A stretch of DNA of 64,000 nucleotides. Source: Tetracentron sinense. Its lineage: Eukaryota; Streptophyta; Magnoliopsida; Trochodendrales; Trochodendraceae. The position numbers were made by a program, and so were the translations under genes. This document shows, in pieces, positions 44,478 to 55,200 of this stretch. The notes beneath the pieces were generated by a model that saw nothing but the letters and a program-made list of their open reading frames with translations, ran no database searches and was not told the DNA's origin. Numbering within the stretch: the stretch's first letter is position 1; each line of letters starts with the position of its first letter. The DNA lies in contig CM026554.1 of assembly GCA_015143295.1 (NCBI GenBank), forward strand, positions 48,668,627-48,732,626, read 5' to 3'.

Positions 44478-44870
44478 AATTGGAACCAAATCCTGTACCG
44501 TTATAACCGGATTTGGTGAATCCGGTTATGCCCTTGAAGTCACCACGTGTCCCTTTTGACACCCTTTAATTGTGGTTAAAATTCACACACCCTTAAGATT
44601 CACCAACTCATCCTTGGCTTTCGGAAAAAAAAAAAAAAAAATTATTTGAAAAAAAAAAACATGGATGGGTAGGTGAGCCCTAAGGGGCATGGGTGCATGA
44701 ATGTTAACCACATCTAAGAGGTGTCAAAAGGGGCACGTGGCATCTAAGAAGTGTCAAAAGGGGCACGTGGCATCTAAGAAGTGTCAAAAGGGGCACGTGG
44801 CAATCACAGGGGCACAACCGGATTCATCAAAATCCTGTTATAAACGTGGAGGATTTGGTTCCTATAAAAT
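44478..44870. repeat. Foldback element with AACCGGATT ends and a 33-bp tandem array
   Basis: Terminal arms GGAACCAAATCCTG..TTATAACCGGATTTGG at the left are inverted at the right (CCGGATTCATCAAAATCC, GGATTTGGTTCC). In the right half a unit of 33 bp, CATCTAAGARGTGTCAAAAG plus GGGCACGTGG, is repeated three times (44708-44807). The core motifs CACGTGTCCCTTTTGACACC and AATTGTGGTTAA tie it to the superfamily. Confidence 0.65.
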
Positions 44871-45478
44871 TATGTTTTTCTTTTGGGTTGGTATAAGGTT
44901 GAGCTAGATTGTTAGTAAGTCGTCAATTTTGGATGCCACGTTGACTGGGGTGAGTGAATATGGATGAGCACCCCGGCTGGTGTGTTGTTGTCAAAACATT
45001 GAGGGAATGCTGTCATGTAAGCCAATATATCTGTATTCTCAGATCATGACTAGATGCTGGTTTGCTGACTGACATTCTACCATATCCTACACGTTTAGGT
45101 AGCAGCTCAACAACTGATTGTTAGGGGTAGAGCCAGATTTTATTTTGTATTCTCTCAACAGTATTATTTGAAAAAATATTGATCATGAATTTCTATGCAA
45201 TCAATTGTATCATTAGAATTGATTTTTGGCCAAAAAAATCCAATCCAAACAACACATTTGGGTGGTCTAAGGTCCTACCAAGTTTAGAGCTATCAAAATT
45301 TTTTCCCCTAATATTATTGAGCACGGGGCTTGGCCCTCAAAATGAAGGGTTTGTTTCGCCTCTAAGGTTTGGGGGTCCTACCTAGCCCAATATCTATAGG
45401 CCCTTTTACATGAGGGTCGACCTGGAAAACACCATGCCTATGATCGCCCGACTTTGCCCACCATTAGTATACTCAGAT

Positions 45479-45683
45479 GAGTCAGTCTATGGGTACTCTC
45501 AATTATACTCCCTAATTCTAACCGTTTATAACCAACCACTAAGGGCTAGGATTTCAGTTGACTTATTTTGTCTTTTCTATTGCCACATCAGCTGGAATCC
45601 TAACTGTTTAATAATTGAGATAAACGGTTAGGATTTGGGAGTATATATGAGAGTACACTTTGGGAGTATCCCTAGACTAATTC
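45479..45683. mobile_element. Mutator-type MITE, copy 2, with 9-bp target duplication
   Basis: A 205-bp element starts GAGTCAGTCTATGGGTACTC and ends GTATCCCTAGACTAATTC. The exact 9-mer TACTCAGAT flanks it at 45470-45478 and 45684-45692. It is the reverse orientation of the copy at 12556-12759, with high similarity across the whole length, including two AAACGGTTAGGATT motifs. Confidence 0.85.
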
Positions 45684-45692
45684 TACTCAGAT

Positions 45693-47650
45693 AAGGTATA
45701 TAATATATTATATAATATAACAAATTTACATTTATTCATATGCTCACTAACCCTTCCCTCTCATTCATCTTTACGACCATAGTGACAAAGTTGGGTTTCG
45801 GGGATAGTCAAGTTCGGAAAAATCGAAAAATTTGAAAAAAATTTGTAAAATTTTTTGGTGAAAATAAAAATAATTATAAAAAGATATCGATAAATTTGAT
45901 TAGATAATATATGTAGACAATTGGGGTGTTTACAATATACAAAATAAGTAGTTTACTTTGTCGAATTAAACGGATTATTGTCCTGAAATTCAGAAAAAAT
46001 TTATAATATTCGCGAATAATTTGACAAACCTATAATTTGTGAACAATTCGGAAAATAATTCGGTACATCTAAAATGCACAAATAGTACGATTTTTTCAAA
46101 AATTCGGAGAATTTTATTACTATGTCTACAATTTGGCTTTCCTATCTCTTGTCTCTACTACTCTACAGTCTACAGCATTAGTAGCTCACTCTCGCTAGCT
46201 CTCAGTCTTAACTCTTACAAGCTCATTCACAATTCTCTCTACCTCTCTCTCTCTCTCTCTCAATTCACAAGTCATAACATCTCACTCACTCTCTTTCGAA
46301 TTGCTATTTGGTTGCATTGCCCCCGACCCCAGGTTGGCCAATAGTTATGCTCTGAACCTCGAGAGTAGTGCTTGGCATAGCCAGTTCAGTTGGGTTGGGA
46401 CAAACCCAAACTCAACCTAGGCTCAGAATCAGTCCATTAACAACCATAATACATGTAGAGGTACTCACAACATATAAATATAAAGGAGGATATTTTCATA
46501 TGGGGTGGATAAGATGCTTTAAATTAGCCCCAATGGAAGGGTGGATATTTTCATATGGGGTGGATAAGATGTTTTTAAATTAGCCCCAATGGGAAGGACG
46601 GGAGTCCTTATAATGACTGTATGGCCTAATAAGCCCACTAACTAGCTCGAATAGATACTAACCAAATTAATCGGGACTGCAGCACCCTAACAACATGTCT
46701 TGTACTATAAAGAAATAAAAAAAAAAGGTACTCCACAGATTATTTGCGCTTTTGTATTTACATGCAATGATATATCATGCGGATGAGGTGTGTTACCCCT
46801 ACTTTCATGCATTCCCTACTCTCAGCCAAAAACTAACACATGTCCATACAACAACATGTGTTGTTTCTTCATTAAAAATAATGACAACGGTTAGTTTTTT
46901 ACTAGAGTAAGAAATGCCTTGAGAGTAGGTTAGCATTGCTATTGATTCACCCATGCATCAAAAATTCATAGTTAATAGAAATTAAAAAAAAAAAGACTGT
47001 TTCTGGTTAAAGCTTTACCAAATCCCCTCAGGTTTACCCCCTTCTTTAAGCCCTCTCTCACATGGGCCATGTGAGAGCCACAAAAATCTTTCCATAAAAT
47101 AATAGTATGATTATATGGAACAACGTTCCACCCGTTTGAATCACCAAACACTCTGATCAATGGCTTATGTATATAAAAAAATTGCACTATTCTCCAAAGA
47201 ATTTCAATGGTAGGAGGATCTTCATCGGTTGATGGAATCCAAAACGATTTAAAGGAGATATCAAATGAACAAGATTGATCCATCATGTGCTGATCAGATG
47301 GACTACAAGCATCATACGATGCACATGACTTGCACCTAATTCAACCCAATTCAAAGAAGAGTTTAACTAAGAACAGGAGCTCTAGTGGAAGAGCCAACGA
47401 GAGCAATCCAAAATGTGCCTTGGGATAATTTAGAAACTACAAATATAAAAGAAGAATATTTCAATCAACTAAAAAACATTTTCTGTAATTCTTAAAATAT
47501 CCAAGTGTTTGAAAATAACAAATATAAATGAAGGGTATTTCTGTCTAATTCTGTGGACTAAAATATTTTTATAATTCCTAAAATATCCTTATCAAAGAGA
47601 TATTTTGGGTTCCTCCTGTTCAAAGTTATACTCTAATAAAAAAAAAAAAA
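45693..47650. other. Intergenic DNA with small repeats
   Basis: No gene. A CT microsatellite lies at 46240-46261. GGATATTTTCATATGGGGTG and the following bases are duplicated with a 55-bp period at 46488 and 46543. Sequence at 45790-46120 is rich in TTCGGAAAA / AATTCGG motifs and may be a decayed repeat. Confidence 0.5.
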
Positions 47651-47654
47651 GAGT

Positions 47655-47876
47655 AGTGATTAGATATTTTGAGTCCCTTTTAACACTCCTTAAATTATGG
47701 TTAAACTTAAGAAAATTAAAGTTAATATTTTTGTTCTTTTTCTTTTAAAAACCAAGGTTAGATTACTTAACTTTAAGAGTGAGTGAATCTTAATTACAAT
47801 CGATGTTCGGTAAAAAATGGGGCATGCACCAATGAGGACTGCACATTAGACTACAAAGTCTAATGCGGCGGTAAGT
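47655..47876. repeat. Foldback-superfamily element
   Basis: Contains CTTTTAACACTCCTTAAATT, AAAAACCAAGGTTAGATTAC and an end TTAGACTACAAAGTCTAATG. Related to 49155-49408. Confidence 0.5.
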
Positions 47877-48175
47877 TAGGCATTTCCCTAAAAGTAATTA
47901 ATATTGAGAAATGCGTGGAGTTAGACCATTAGTTGTGAGAGGTAGAGCTAACCCAAAAGATGTCATTTTGTCAACATGATCAGAATGAAACGAAGATCAA
48001 AGGTAGACAGTGGAGTGTGGGAAAGACATACAAAATAAAATAAGGGGAGAATGACGCAAATTCGTCCTTCACTCACATGAACGGTTGAATAAAATCAAAT
48101 GTCACTTTCTTTTACACTCTGGATCCTATACGGTTAGTGCCAGAGAAAATTCCTCCATATTCACCTCTTTCCTTC

Positions 48176-48432
48176 GGCCTTGGATTTTCTCTGCCGAATT
48201 CGGAAGGGTGGTCTCGGACAACCACAAAATAAGAAACATATGGCGATAAAAGAGGAGAAGTTATTTCATTTTCTCCTACTTGATATATCTCCCTTTTTAT
48301 TGTCATGCGCTCAAATAATCTGTATAAGAGTCAAAATCATGGAACCCATTGAATGATTTCTTCACTACATGTTGCACACATGATGGTAGCCCGAGACCAC
48401 CCTTTCTGCTTTGCCAGAGAGAATCCCAGGCC
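48176..48432. mobile_element. Mutator-type MITE, GATTSTCTCTGGC family, copy D
   Basis: Left GGCCTTGGATTTTCTCTGCC pairs with GCCAGAGAGAATCCCAGGCC at the right. Interior CATTTTCTCCTACTTGATAT is shared with copies A-C. A further terminal piece, GTGCCAGAGAAAATTCC, lies just outside at 48136, suggesting an overlap with an older copy. Confidence 0.65.
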
Positions 48433-48682
48433 CTTCCCAAATCTCAACTTCTTGTCACTTTTTCTAAAATAAAATTTTAGTTGGTTTTACCCTACCCTCA
48501 TAATTGATGCTCACCAAATTAAAATAAGAGAAATGCTCTCTCACACACAAAAACGCTCACCTAATTAACATAAGAGAAATGCTAGATCAAGCTTCCAAAA
48601 TCATAATGGCTACAAGTGTTCTTACTTTACCTTGTTATCTTGAAAATTAATATAAGGGAAGTGATTTAAAACTCTCAACAGT

Positions 48683-48832
48683 ACCTACTATTAGAGTTGG
48701 ACCATTAGAGTGAAGATTTTCAATCTAACGGTGTTAACAATTAAGTGGGGGCCATCATTTAAAGTATGTAGGGACATGAAACTTCAATCCAACGATCCAA
48801 CTGTTGATAGTAGGTACTACCTATTATAGAGA
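48683..48832. repeat. Inverted repeat of about 150 bp
   Basis: CAGTACCTACTATTAGAGTT at about 48680 pairs with ACTGTTGATAGTAGGTACT at about 48800-48820, with further pairing inward (GAAGATTTTCAATC against GAAACTTCAATCC). MITE-like, no target duplication fixed. Confidence 0.5.
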
Positions 48833-48924
48833 GTATTTACACACTTTCTTTAATACAAAGCATAACCTTCTTAATTTGTCGAGAATTAATGTAAAACATA
48901 ATTTTCTCGTTTTGACAAGAATAG

Positions 48925-49085
48925 TGCCAACCTTAATAGTAAAATTTAATTTTTCTTCAAAACTCCCAACAACCTTAATAATAAAATTTAAATTTTTTTA
49001 GTAAAATTTAATTTTTCTTCCAAACTCCCAACAACCTTAATAATAAAATTTAAAATTTTTTTTCCAAACTCCAACAACATTAATG
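48925..49085. repeat. AT-rich minisatellite
   Basis: AATAATAAAATTTAA and CAAACTCCCAACAACC recur three to four times with periods of about 30-60 bp. Confidence 0.55.
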
Positions 49086-49154
49086 TAAAACATGTTGAGT
49101 GTAACATGTGACATTGCTACCCTTTCAACCCTCCTGTCATATCTTTAAAAGGGT

Positions 49155-49408
49155 AGTGATTAATAGCCCACCACATTTGATTATGTAGTCAAATGTTGTA
49201 TCCATGCGTCTCTTTTAACACTTTCTTTAACTGTGGTTAAGTTTAGTATTATGATTAATATTGTTATTTTTTTTCTTTTAAAAAACAAGGTTAGATTATT
49301 TAACCCTAAGTAAGTAAATCTTAATTACATTTGATGAGTGTTAAAAAGAGGTTGACCAACAAGGAGGAGTGCACATTTGACTACATAGTCAAACTAGCAG
49401 ACACCGTG
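49155..49408. repeat. Foldback element with TTTGACTACATAGTCAAA ends
   Basis: Left CATTTGATTATGTAGTCAAA and right CATTTGACTACATAGTCAAA are its termini. Inside are TTTAACTGTGGTTAAG and CAAGGTTAGATTATTTAACC. The same family as 42983-43190. Confidence 0.55.
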
Positions 49409-49883
49409 CGATTCCCGGGTGTGAATAAAAGATAAAAAATATATCCCTACACTCTCTCTACCCCTCTTATCACAATCTCCTAAACTTCTTCTATCCAAAA
49501 TCTCTCTATCAAAAATATTTTTACATTCCCTATCTATCATTCTTATCTCTATCACTCTTATCACAATTTCCTAAAATCCCTCAAATGATTTTTGAATTGT
49601 GAGGGAGACATGTGTGAAAGAGACAATTAACGATTGAGATTAGAGATTAAAGATAGAGCTGTGGAGGAAACAATCCCTCCAATGAATTTTGAATTGAAAG
49701 AGAGACATGTGAGAGAGAGTTAACGATTGAGATTAAAAAAGGGTATCACATGATATTCTTAAAATTAAAAACATAGGATTCCTGGAATTGAAGATTGGAG
49801 AGCAAAGAGAGAGGGTTAGGTGATACTTTTTTTTTATATTATAGTTTAGATGGGGACATTAAACAATTCCCTTTTCAAAACAG

Positions 49884-50222
49884 AGATCGAATCACAACCA
49901 ATCACGTTTGAACTCGGGAGAGTTCAATCACATCCACAGGACAAAACATGTCCCTTTTAACCCATATTAACCATGATTAAGATTCACTAACTCACAAGGT
50001 TCAATAATCTAACCTTAGTTTTTAGAAAAAAAGTATTTAAAAAATTTAATCCTAAAGTTAAAGAATTTAATCATAAGGTTAATTTATTTAAAAACAAATT
50101 CTAAAAACTAAGATTAGATTGTTGAACCTACAGCTAAATGAATATTAATCATGACTAATAAGGATTAAAAGGGACACAGATTGACCCGTGGATGCGATTG
50201 AACTTTCCGCGATTGGCGATGT
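49884..50222. repeat. Foldback element, relative of 43196-43558
   Basis: Inverted arms with GATCGAATCACAACCAATCA, GAGTTCAATCAC, CATGTCCCTTTTAACC on the left and matching inverse sequence ending CGATTGGCGAT on the right. Non-coding; ends approximate. Confidence 0.6.
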
Positions 50223-50347
50223 CTTCAAAACAATGGTTAACATTGGGGAGGGGGTACACTCCTCAATCCTATTAAGTTAACGGAACATTTATTGCAGAAA
50301 TTATTCCGGTAGCAATTGAAGAGGATCCTGTGCGCTATTTTTGTCTT

Positions 50348-51751
50348 GGGTATTTTGCAAAAACCCTCCTATCTTTTGAGCTATTTGTAAAGACCCCCTT
50401 ATGTTTTGTGATTTTGTATTATGCCTCACTAACTTTTAAAACTTTTTGCAAATCCACCATTCCATCCAAAAACTAGCTAACGGTTGTTAAATTTTGTGTG
50501 AAATGACTTTTTTAACCTTCTTTCAGTGACTTGGATGGAACGCATGCCTATATAAGTCATCATGTGTTAACCAACTTTTTTTCTTCTAAAATCCAAGGTT
50601 AGATACATGAACCCTAGGACTAAATGAATATTAACCACTGTTTGTGGGTGTTAAAATGAGACATGTGGCGGCTTGTAGAGTCTTCTTTAACTGTGGTTAA
50701 GTATAATCAATCTAAGTTTAATATTTTTTTTCTCAAAAAACCAAGGTTAGATGCATGAACCCAAGAGGTTGAGTGAATCTTAATCACAGTTAGTGTGTGT
50801 TAAAAGGGACACATGGCAGCTTGTAAAGTCTCATTTAATTGTGGTTAAGTATAATCAATCTAAGGTTAATATTTTTTTCTTCTAAAAACCATGGTTAGAT
50901 GCATGAACCCAAGGGGTGAGTGAGTCTTAACCACAATTAGTGAGCATTAAAAAGAGACATGTGACAGTTTGTAGAGCCCCCTTTAAATGTGGGTAAGCCT
51001 AATCAAGTTAATATATGTATATATTTAATTCTAAAATCCAAGGTTAGATGCATTAACCCTAAGGGTGAGTGAATATTAACCACTATTAGTGAGTATTAAA
51101 AGGTACACATGGTGGCTTGTAGATCCTCCTTTAACTATAGTCAAGCATAATCAATTTAAGGTTAATAATTTTTTTTCTAAAAACCAAGGTTAGATGCATG
51201 AACTCTAAGGGGCGAATGAATATTAACCATAGTTAATGAGTATTACAATGGACACATGACGGCTTGTAGAACCTCCTTTAACTGTGATTAAGCATAACGA
51301 ATCTCAGGTTAAAATTTTTATTCTAAAAACCAAAGTTAGATGCATGAATCGTAAGGGTGAATGAATCTTAACCACAGTTAAGAGTATTAAAAGGGACACA
51401 TGGCGGATTGTAGTAACCGTGGTTAAGCATAATAAACCTAACGTTAATAATTTTTTTCCAAAAATCAAGGTTAAGTTGATAAATCCTAGGAATGAGTGAA
51501 TCTTAACCATAGTTAGTGCCATCCAAACACTTTTCTTTTCTTGTGAAAAGTTTTTACAAATCTCCTTAAAATCAAAATAAGGTTAAAAATGTCATTTCAT
51601 AAAAAATAGAACATCCGTTAACTAACTTTTGGATGGAAGGGTGTATTTGTAAAAAGATTTAAAAGTTAATGGACTATAATGCAAAATCATAAAACACGAG
51701 GGGATATTTACAAATAGCTGAAAAGTTAGGAGGGTTTTGCAAAGTAACTCT
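50348..51751. mobile_element. Mutator-like long-TIR element with seven internal tandem units
   Basis: A 1404-bp element with inverted arms of about 170 bp: left GGGTATTTTGCAAAAACCC, right GGGTTTTGCAAAGTAACTC. The exact 9-mer TTTTGTCTT flanks it at 50339-50347 and 51752-51760, the size used by Mutator elements. Between the arms lie seven diverged copies of a unit (CCAAGGTTAGATGCATGAAC, ATTAACCACAGTTAGTG, GACACATGGCGGCTTGTAGA, CTTTAACTGTGGTTAAGC) with AGGTTAG-type marks at 50596, 50744, 50892, 51041, 51187, 51333 and 51468. No transposase. It lies about 0.5 kb before the H+-ATPase ATG. Confidence 0.85.
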
Positions 51752-51760
51752 TTTGTCTTT

Positions 51761-52219
51761 TGTTGGTTAGGCCGTAACCCCAGCTGTCAGTATCTGTTGA
51801 GTTACTGAGCGGGTGGAGAGTATATACAAAATCTCATGCTCTCGGGAATGGAAGCCCGGACCTCTACTGTGTGCTGTACTAACTGGGGGGTTTTTAATGG
51901 AGAAATTTGAAAATACCGAGTGTACCCACAAGTACATGTTATCCAATTTAAAGCTGTTAACGAGAGAGGAAGAAAATGGTCGTGGCCTAAAAATCAGAGA
52001 AAGATAAGAAGTTTTCGACTGTTACTGCAACTCCCTTTGCCGTTTCTCATCTCCGTATTTGGTGGTGGTAGTTGTCGTTGTTGTTCTTCTTGAAACGCTC
52101 TTTTGATCTTCAAATTCTGTCTCTGTCTGTTACTGGGTCATTGTCAGATTCCTCTGTCTTTTGAGTTCCTGTTGCGTTTCGTGGCGGATTTTGATGGGTT
52201 TTGATCTTTACTTGGTTCT

Positions 52220-52261
<42 letters not shown>

Positions 52262-52265
52262 AGAG
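51761..52265 (+). promoter_or_regulatory. H+-ATPase promoter-proximal region and 5' leader
   Basis: The leader becomes pyrimidine-rich from about 52020 and ends in a (GA)n run (52223-52265) directly before the start codon. No convincing TATA box was identified. A short upstream ORF is annotated separately. Confidence 0.4.
52194..52223 (+). other. Nine-codon upstream ORF in the H+-ATPase leader
   Basis: ATG at 52194 begins the frame MGFDLYLVL and stops at TAG 52221-52223, 42 bases before the main ATG at 52266. Short upstream ORFs are known in leaders of tobacco plasma-membrane H+-ATPase genes, where they modulate translation and allow reinitiation. Whether this one lies in the transcript depends on the unmapped start site. 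Confidence 0.5.
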
Positions 52266-55200
52266 ATGGGGGAGAAGGTTGAAGTTTTGGAGGCTGTGTT
52301 GAAGGAAGCTGTGGATTTGGTACTGAATCTGACCAGAGATCTCTCTGTTGTTTTAATTGTGAGGGTTGTAGTTTGTTTTTTGATGCTTTGTTTGGGGTTT
52401 TGGTGATGAATTTGAATTTGTGAGTGCAGGAAAATATACCCATTGAGGAGGTTTTTGAGAATCTGAGATGTAGCAAAGAAGGTCTTACAACTGATGCTGC
52501 TCAGGAGAGATTAAACATTTTTGGTCATAACAAGCTTGAGGAAAAAAGGGTACTGTTTCACATCCATGTTCTCTCTCTCTCTCTCTCTCTCTTCTGCTGT
52601 TTATATTATTCGTCTTCTCGGATTTTGGTGTTTCAGGAGAGTAAGTTCTTGAAGTTCTTAGGGTTTATGTGGAACCCTTTGTCTTGGGTCATGGAAGCTG
52701 CTGCTATCATGGCCATCGCCCTCGCTAATGGAGGAGTGAGTACTGGCCTTTTTGGTTTATGTTCTGTTCTTAGTTCCTACATGTTTCTTCTAGAATTTTG
52801 CTGTATTGGGTATTTCATACTACATTCATATTTTGCAGGGAAAACCTCCTGACTGGCAGGACTTTGTTGGCATCATTACTCTGCTTATCATCAACTCTAC
52901 CATCAGTTTTATTGAGGAAAACAACGCGGGTAATGCCGCCGCTGCTCTCATGGCTCGTCTTGCTCCCAAAGCCAAGGTATTGTATTGAAGCCACATGCTT
53001 GCTTTTATTGTAGTTTATGTTGATCCTTGGAAATTTTGGTTATGGATTGTTTGGGGTTTATATAATTCTGCTTTCATGTTTTGAAATGATCTTCAGTAAA
53101 AAAAAAGGGTCTGGGTAATCGGATTCATTTTCTGGATTCCTTACTAATGCAAAATTAAGTACAGGTCCTTCGCGACGGAAGGTGGAATGAGGAAGATGCG
53201 GCTGTTCTTGTCCCAGGTGACATAATCAGTGTTAAGCTTGGGGATATAATTCCTGCCGATGCCCGTCTTCTTGAAGGAGATCCATTGAAAATTGATCAGG
53301 TGCTTCTGCAATTATTTTTCTTCTGTCCGATTAATTCAAATTGATTTGATCAAGTTAAGTTTCTTACTGAAATTTTCCTCTCTGGGATTTGAAGTCTGCA
53401 CTTACAGGTGAGTCTCTCCCCGTAACAAAAGGCCCCGGGGACGGTGTTTACTCTGGTTCTACGTGCAAACAGGGAGAGATTGATGCAGTGGTCATCGCCA
53501 CGGGTGTGCATACCTTCTTTGGAAAGGCTGCTCACCTTGTGGACAGCACAAACCAAGTGGGACACTTCCAAAAGGTAAGGAGGTAGCAAATGCAATACTC
53601 TCTGTTTGGGTTAGCACACTGTTTCTTTCCTGTTATCGGTTTTTGTTTTCATTGGATTCTTATTCTTACTACTTTATAGGTCTTGACTGCAATCGGGAAT
53701 TTCTGTATATGTTCCATTGCTGTGGGGATGGTAATAGAGCTTATTGTCATGTACCCAATACAAGACCGGAAATATCGTCCAGGAATTGACAACCTGCTGG
53801 TGCTTCTTATTGGAGGAATCCCCATCGCCATGCCCACGGTTCTATCGGTGACAATGGCAATTGGTTCCCATCGCTTATCTCAGCAGGTTGGTCAGGGTAG
53901 AATTTCCAAGGATGTTATTTAGTTGATTGTGGCTTGAGGAGTGCCGGATATATGAGGCAATCTGTTATTAATTATTGCAGGGGGCTATCACAAAGAGAAT
54001 GACAGCAATCGAAGAAATGGCGGGCATGGATGTGCTTTGTAGCGACAAAACTGGTACTCTGACATTGAACAAGCTTTCAGTTGACAAAAATCTTATTGAG
54101 GTCAGTAGAAGATGCTGTGGGTTGTTGGTGTATTCTAACTTTAGGAAAAATGTTGATTTTTGTTCTAACCCGGTGCATGATTATATATACTCAGCTCTTC
54201 ACTAAAGGAGTAGACCCCGATACTGTTGTTTTGATGGCGGCTCGAGCCTCCCGAGTGGAAAACCAAGATGCTATAGACACTGCTATAGTTGGGATGCTGG
54301 CTGATCCAAAGGAGGTGAATTGATTGATCATAGGAATTTTCTCATAAATATCCATTTGCTTATCAACTTTTTCCATTTATTCTGTTTCTTTGTTTATATT
54401 TTTTTTTACCCCAAAAGGCACGGGCTGGCATTCAAGAAGTTCACTTCCTTCCATTTAACCCAACCGATAAACGAACAGCTCTGACTTACATTGACAGCGA
54501 AGGTAAAATGCATCGGGTCAGCAAAGGTGCACCAGAGCAGGTATTATCAATACTATGTGTATTTTGATGGCTCTTGATCTGTCAATTGTTTATCCTGACT
54601 CCTCAATGCGATATGGTTCTTAGATTTTAAATCTTGTGCACAATAAGTCGGACATAGAGCGTAGAGTTCACGCGGTGATCGATAAGTTTGCAGAGCGAGG
54701 ATTACGATCACTTGGAGTAGCATACCAGGTAAGAGCCCTTATGTTACTCTTTTTACTGTTCCTGTTATCTGCTTGTTTCAGATGTGTATTACTTACTCTT
54801 TATTTTTATATTATAGTTTTGTTGTTAATTGAGCATTTCATTGTAATACAGGAAGTTCCAGACGGAAGGAAAGAGAGTCCGGGAGGTCCTTGGCAATTCA
54901 TTGGTCTCTTGCCTCTCTTTGACCCGCCCCGACATGACAGTGCAGAGACAATAAGGAGGGCTTTGAATCTTGGGGTAAATGTTAAAATGATCACAGGTGG
55001 GTTCTCTTTTATTATATCATCCTATACTTTACTGCAATCAGAAGCCATGGTTTGTCTTATAGTGGACGAACTAAATTTATTTTTCCAAATTTTCTTCCTG
55101 GGGTCTTCGGGTTTGTAAGTAAGAGGGATGTGATAAAAGTAATTGAATTTATGGATGCATGCATTGAAAACAACATAGGTACAAGTTTTTAACATGCCGA

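Noticed and set aside
50560-51510. Seven-unit array considered as a centromere-type satellite
   Set aside because: It is confined between the inverted arms of a single transposon with a 9-bp target duplication.
51813-52007. 64-codon frame upstream of the H+-ATPase
   Set aside because: No domain, and it lies in the promoter-proximal region; a chance frame is the simplest reading.
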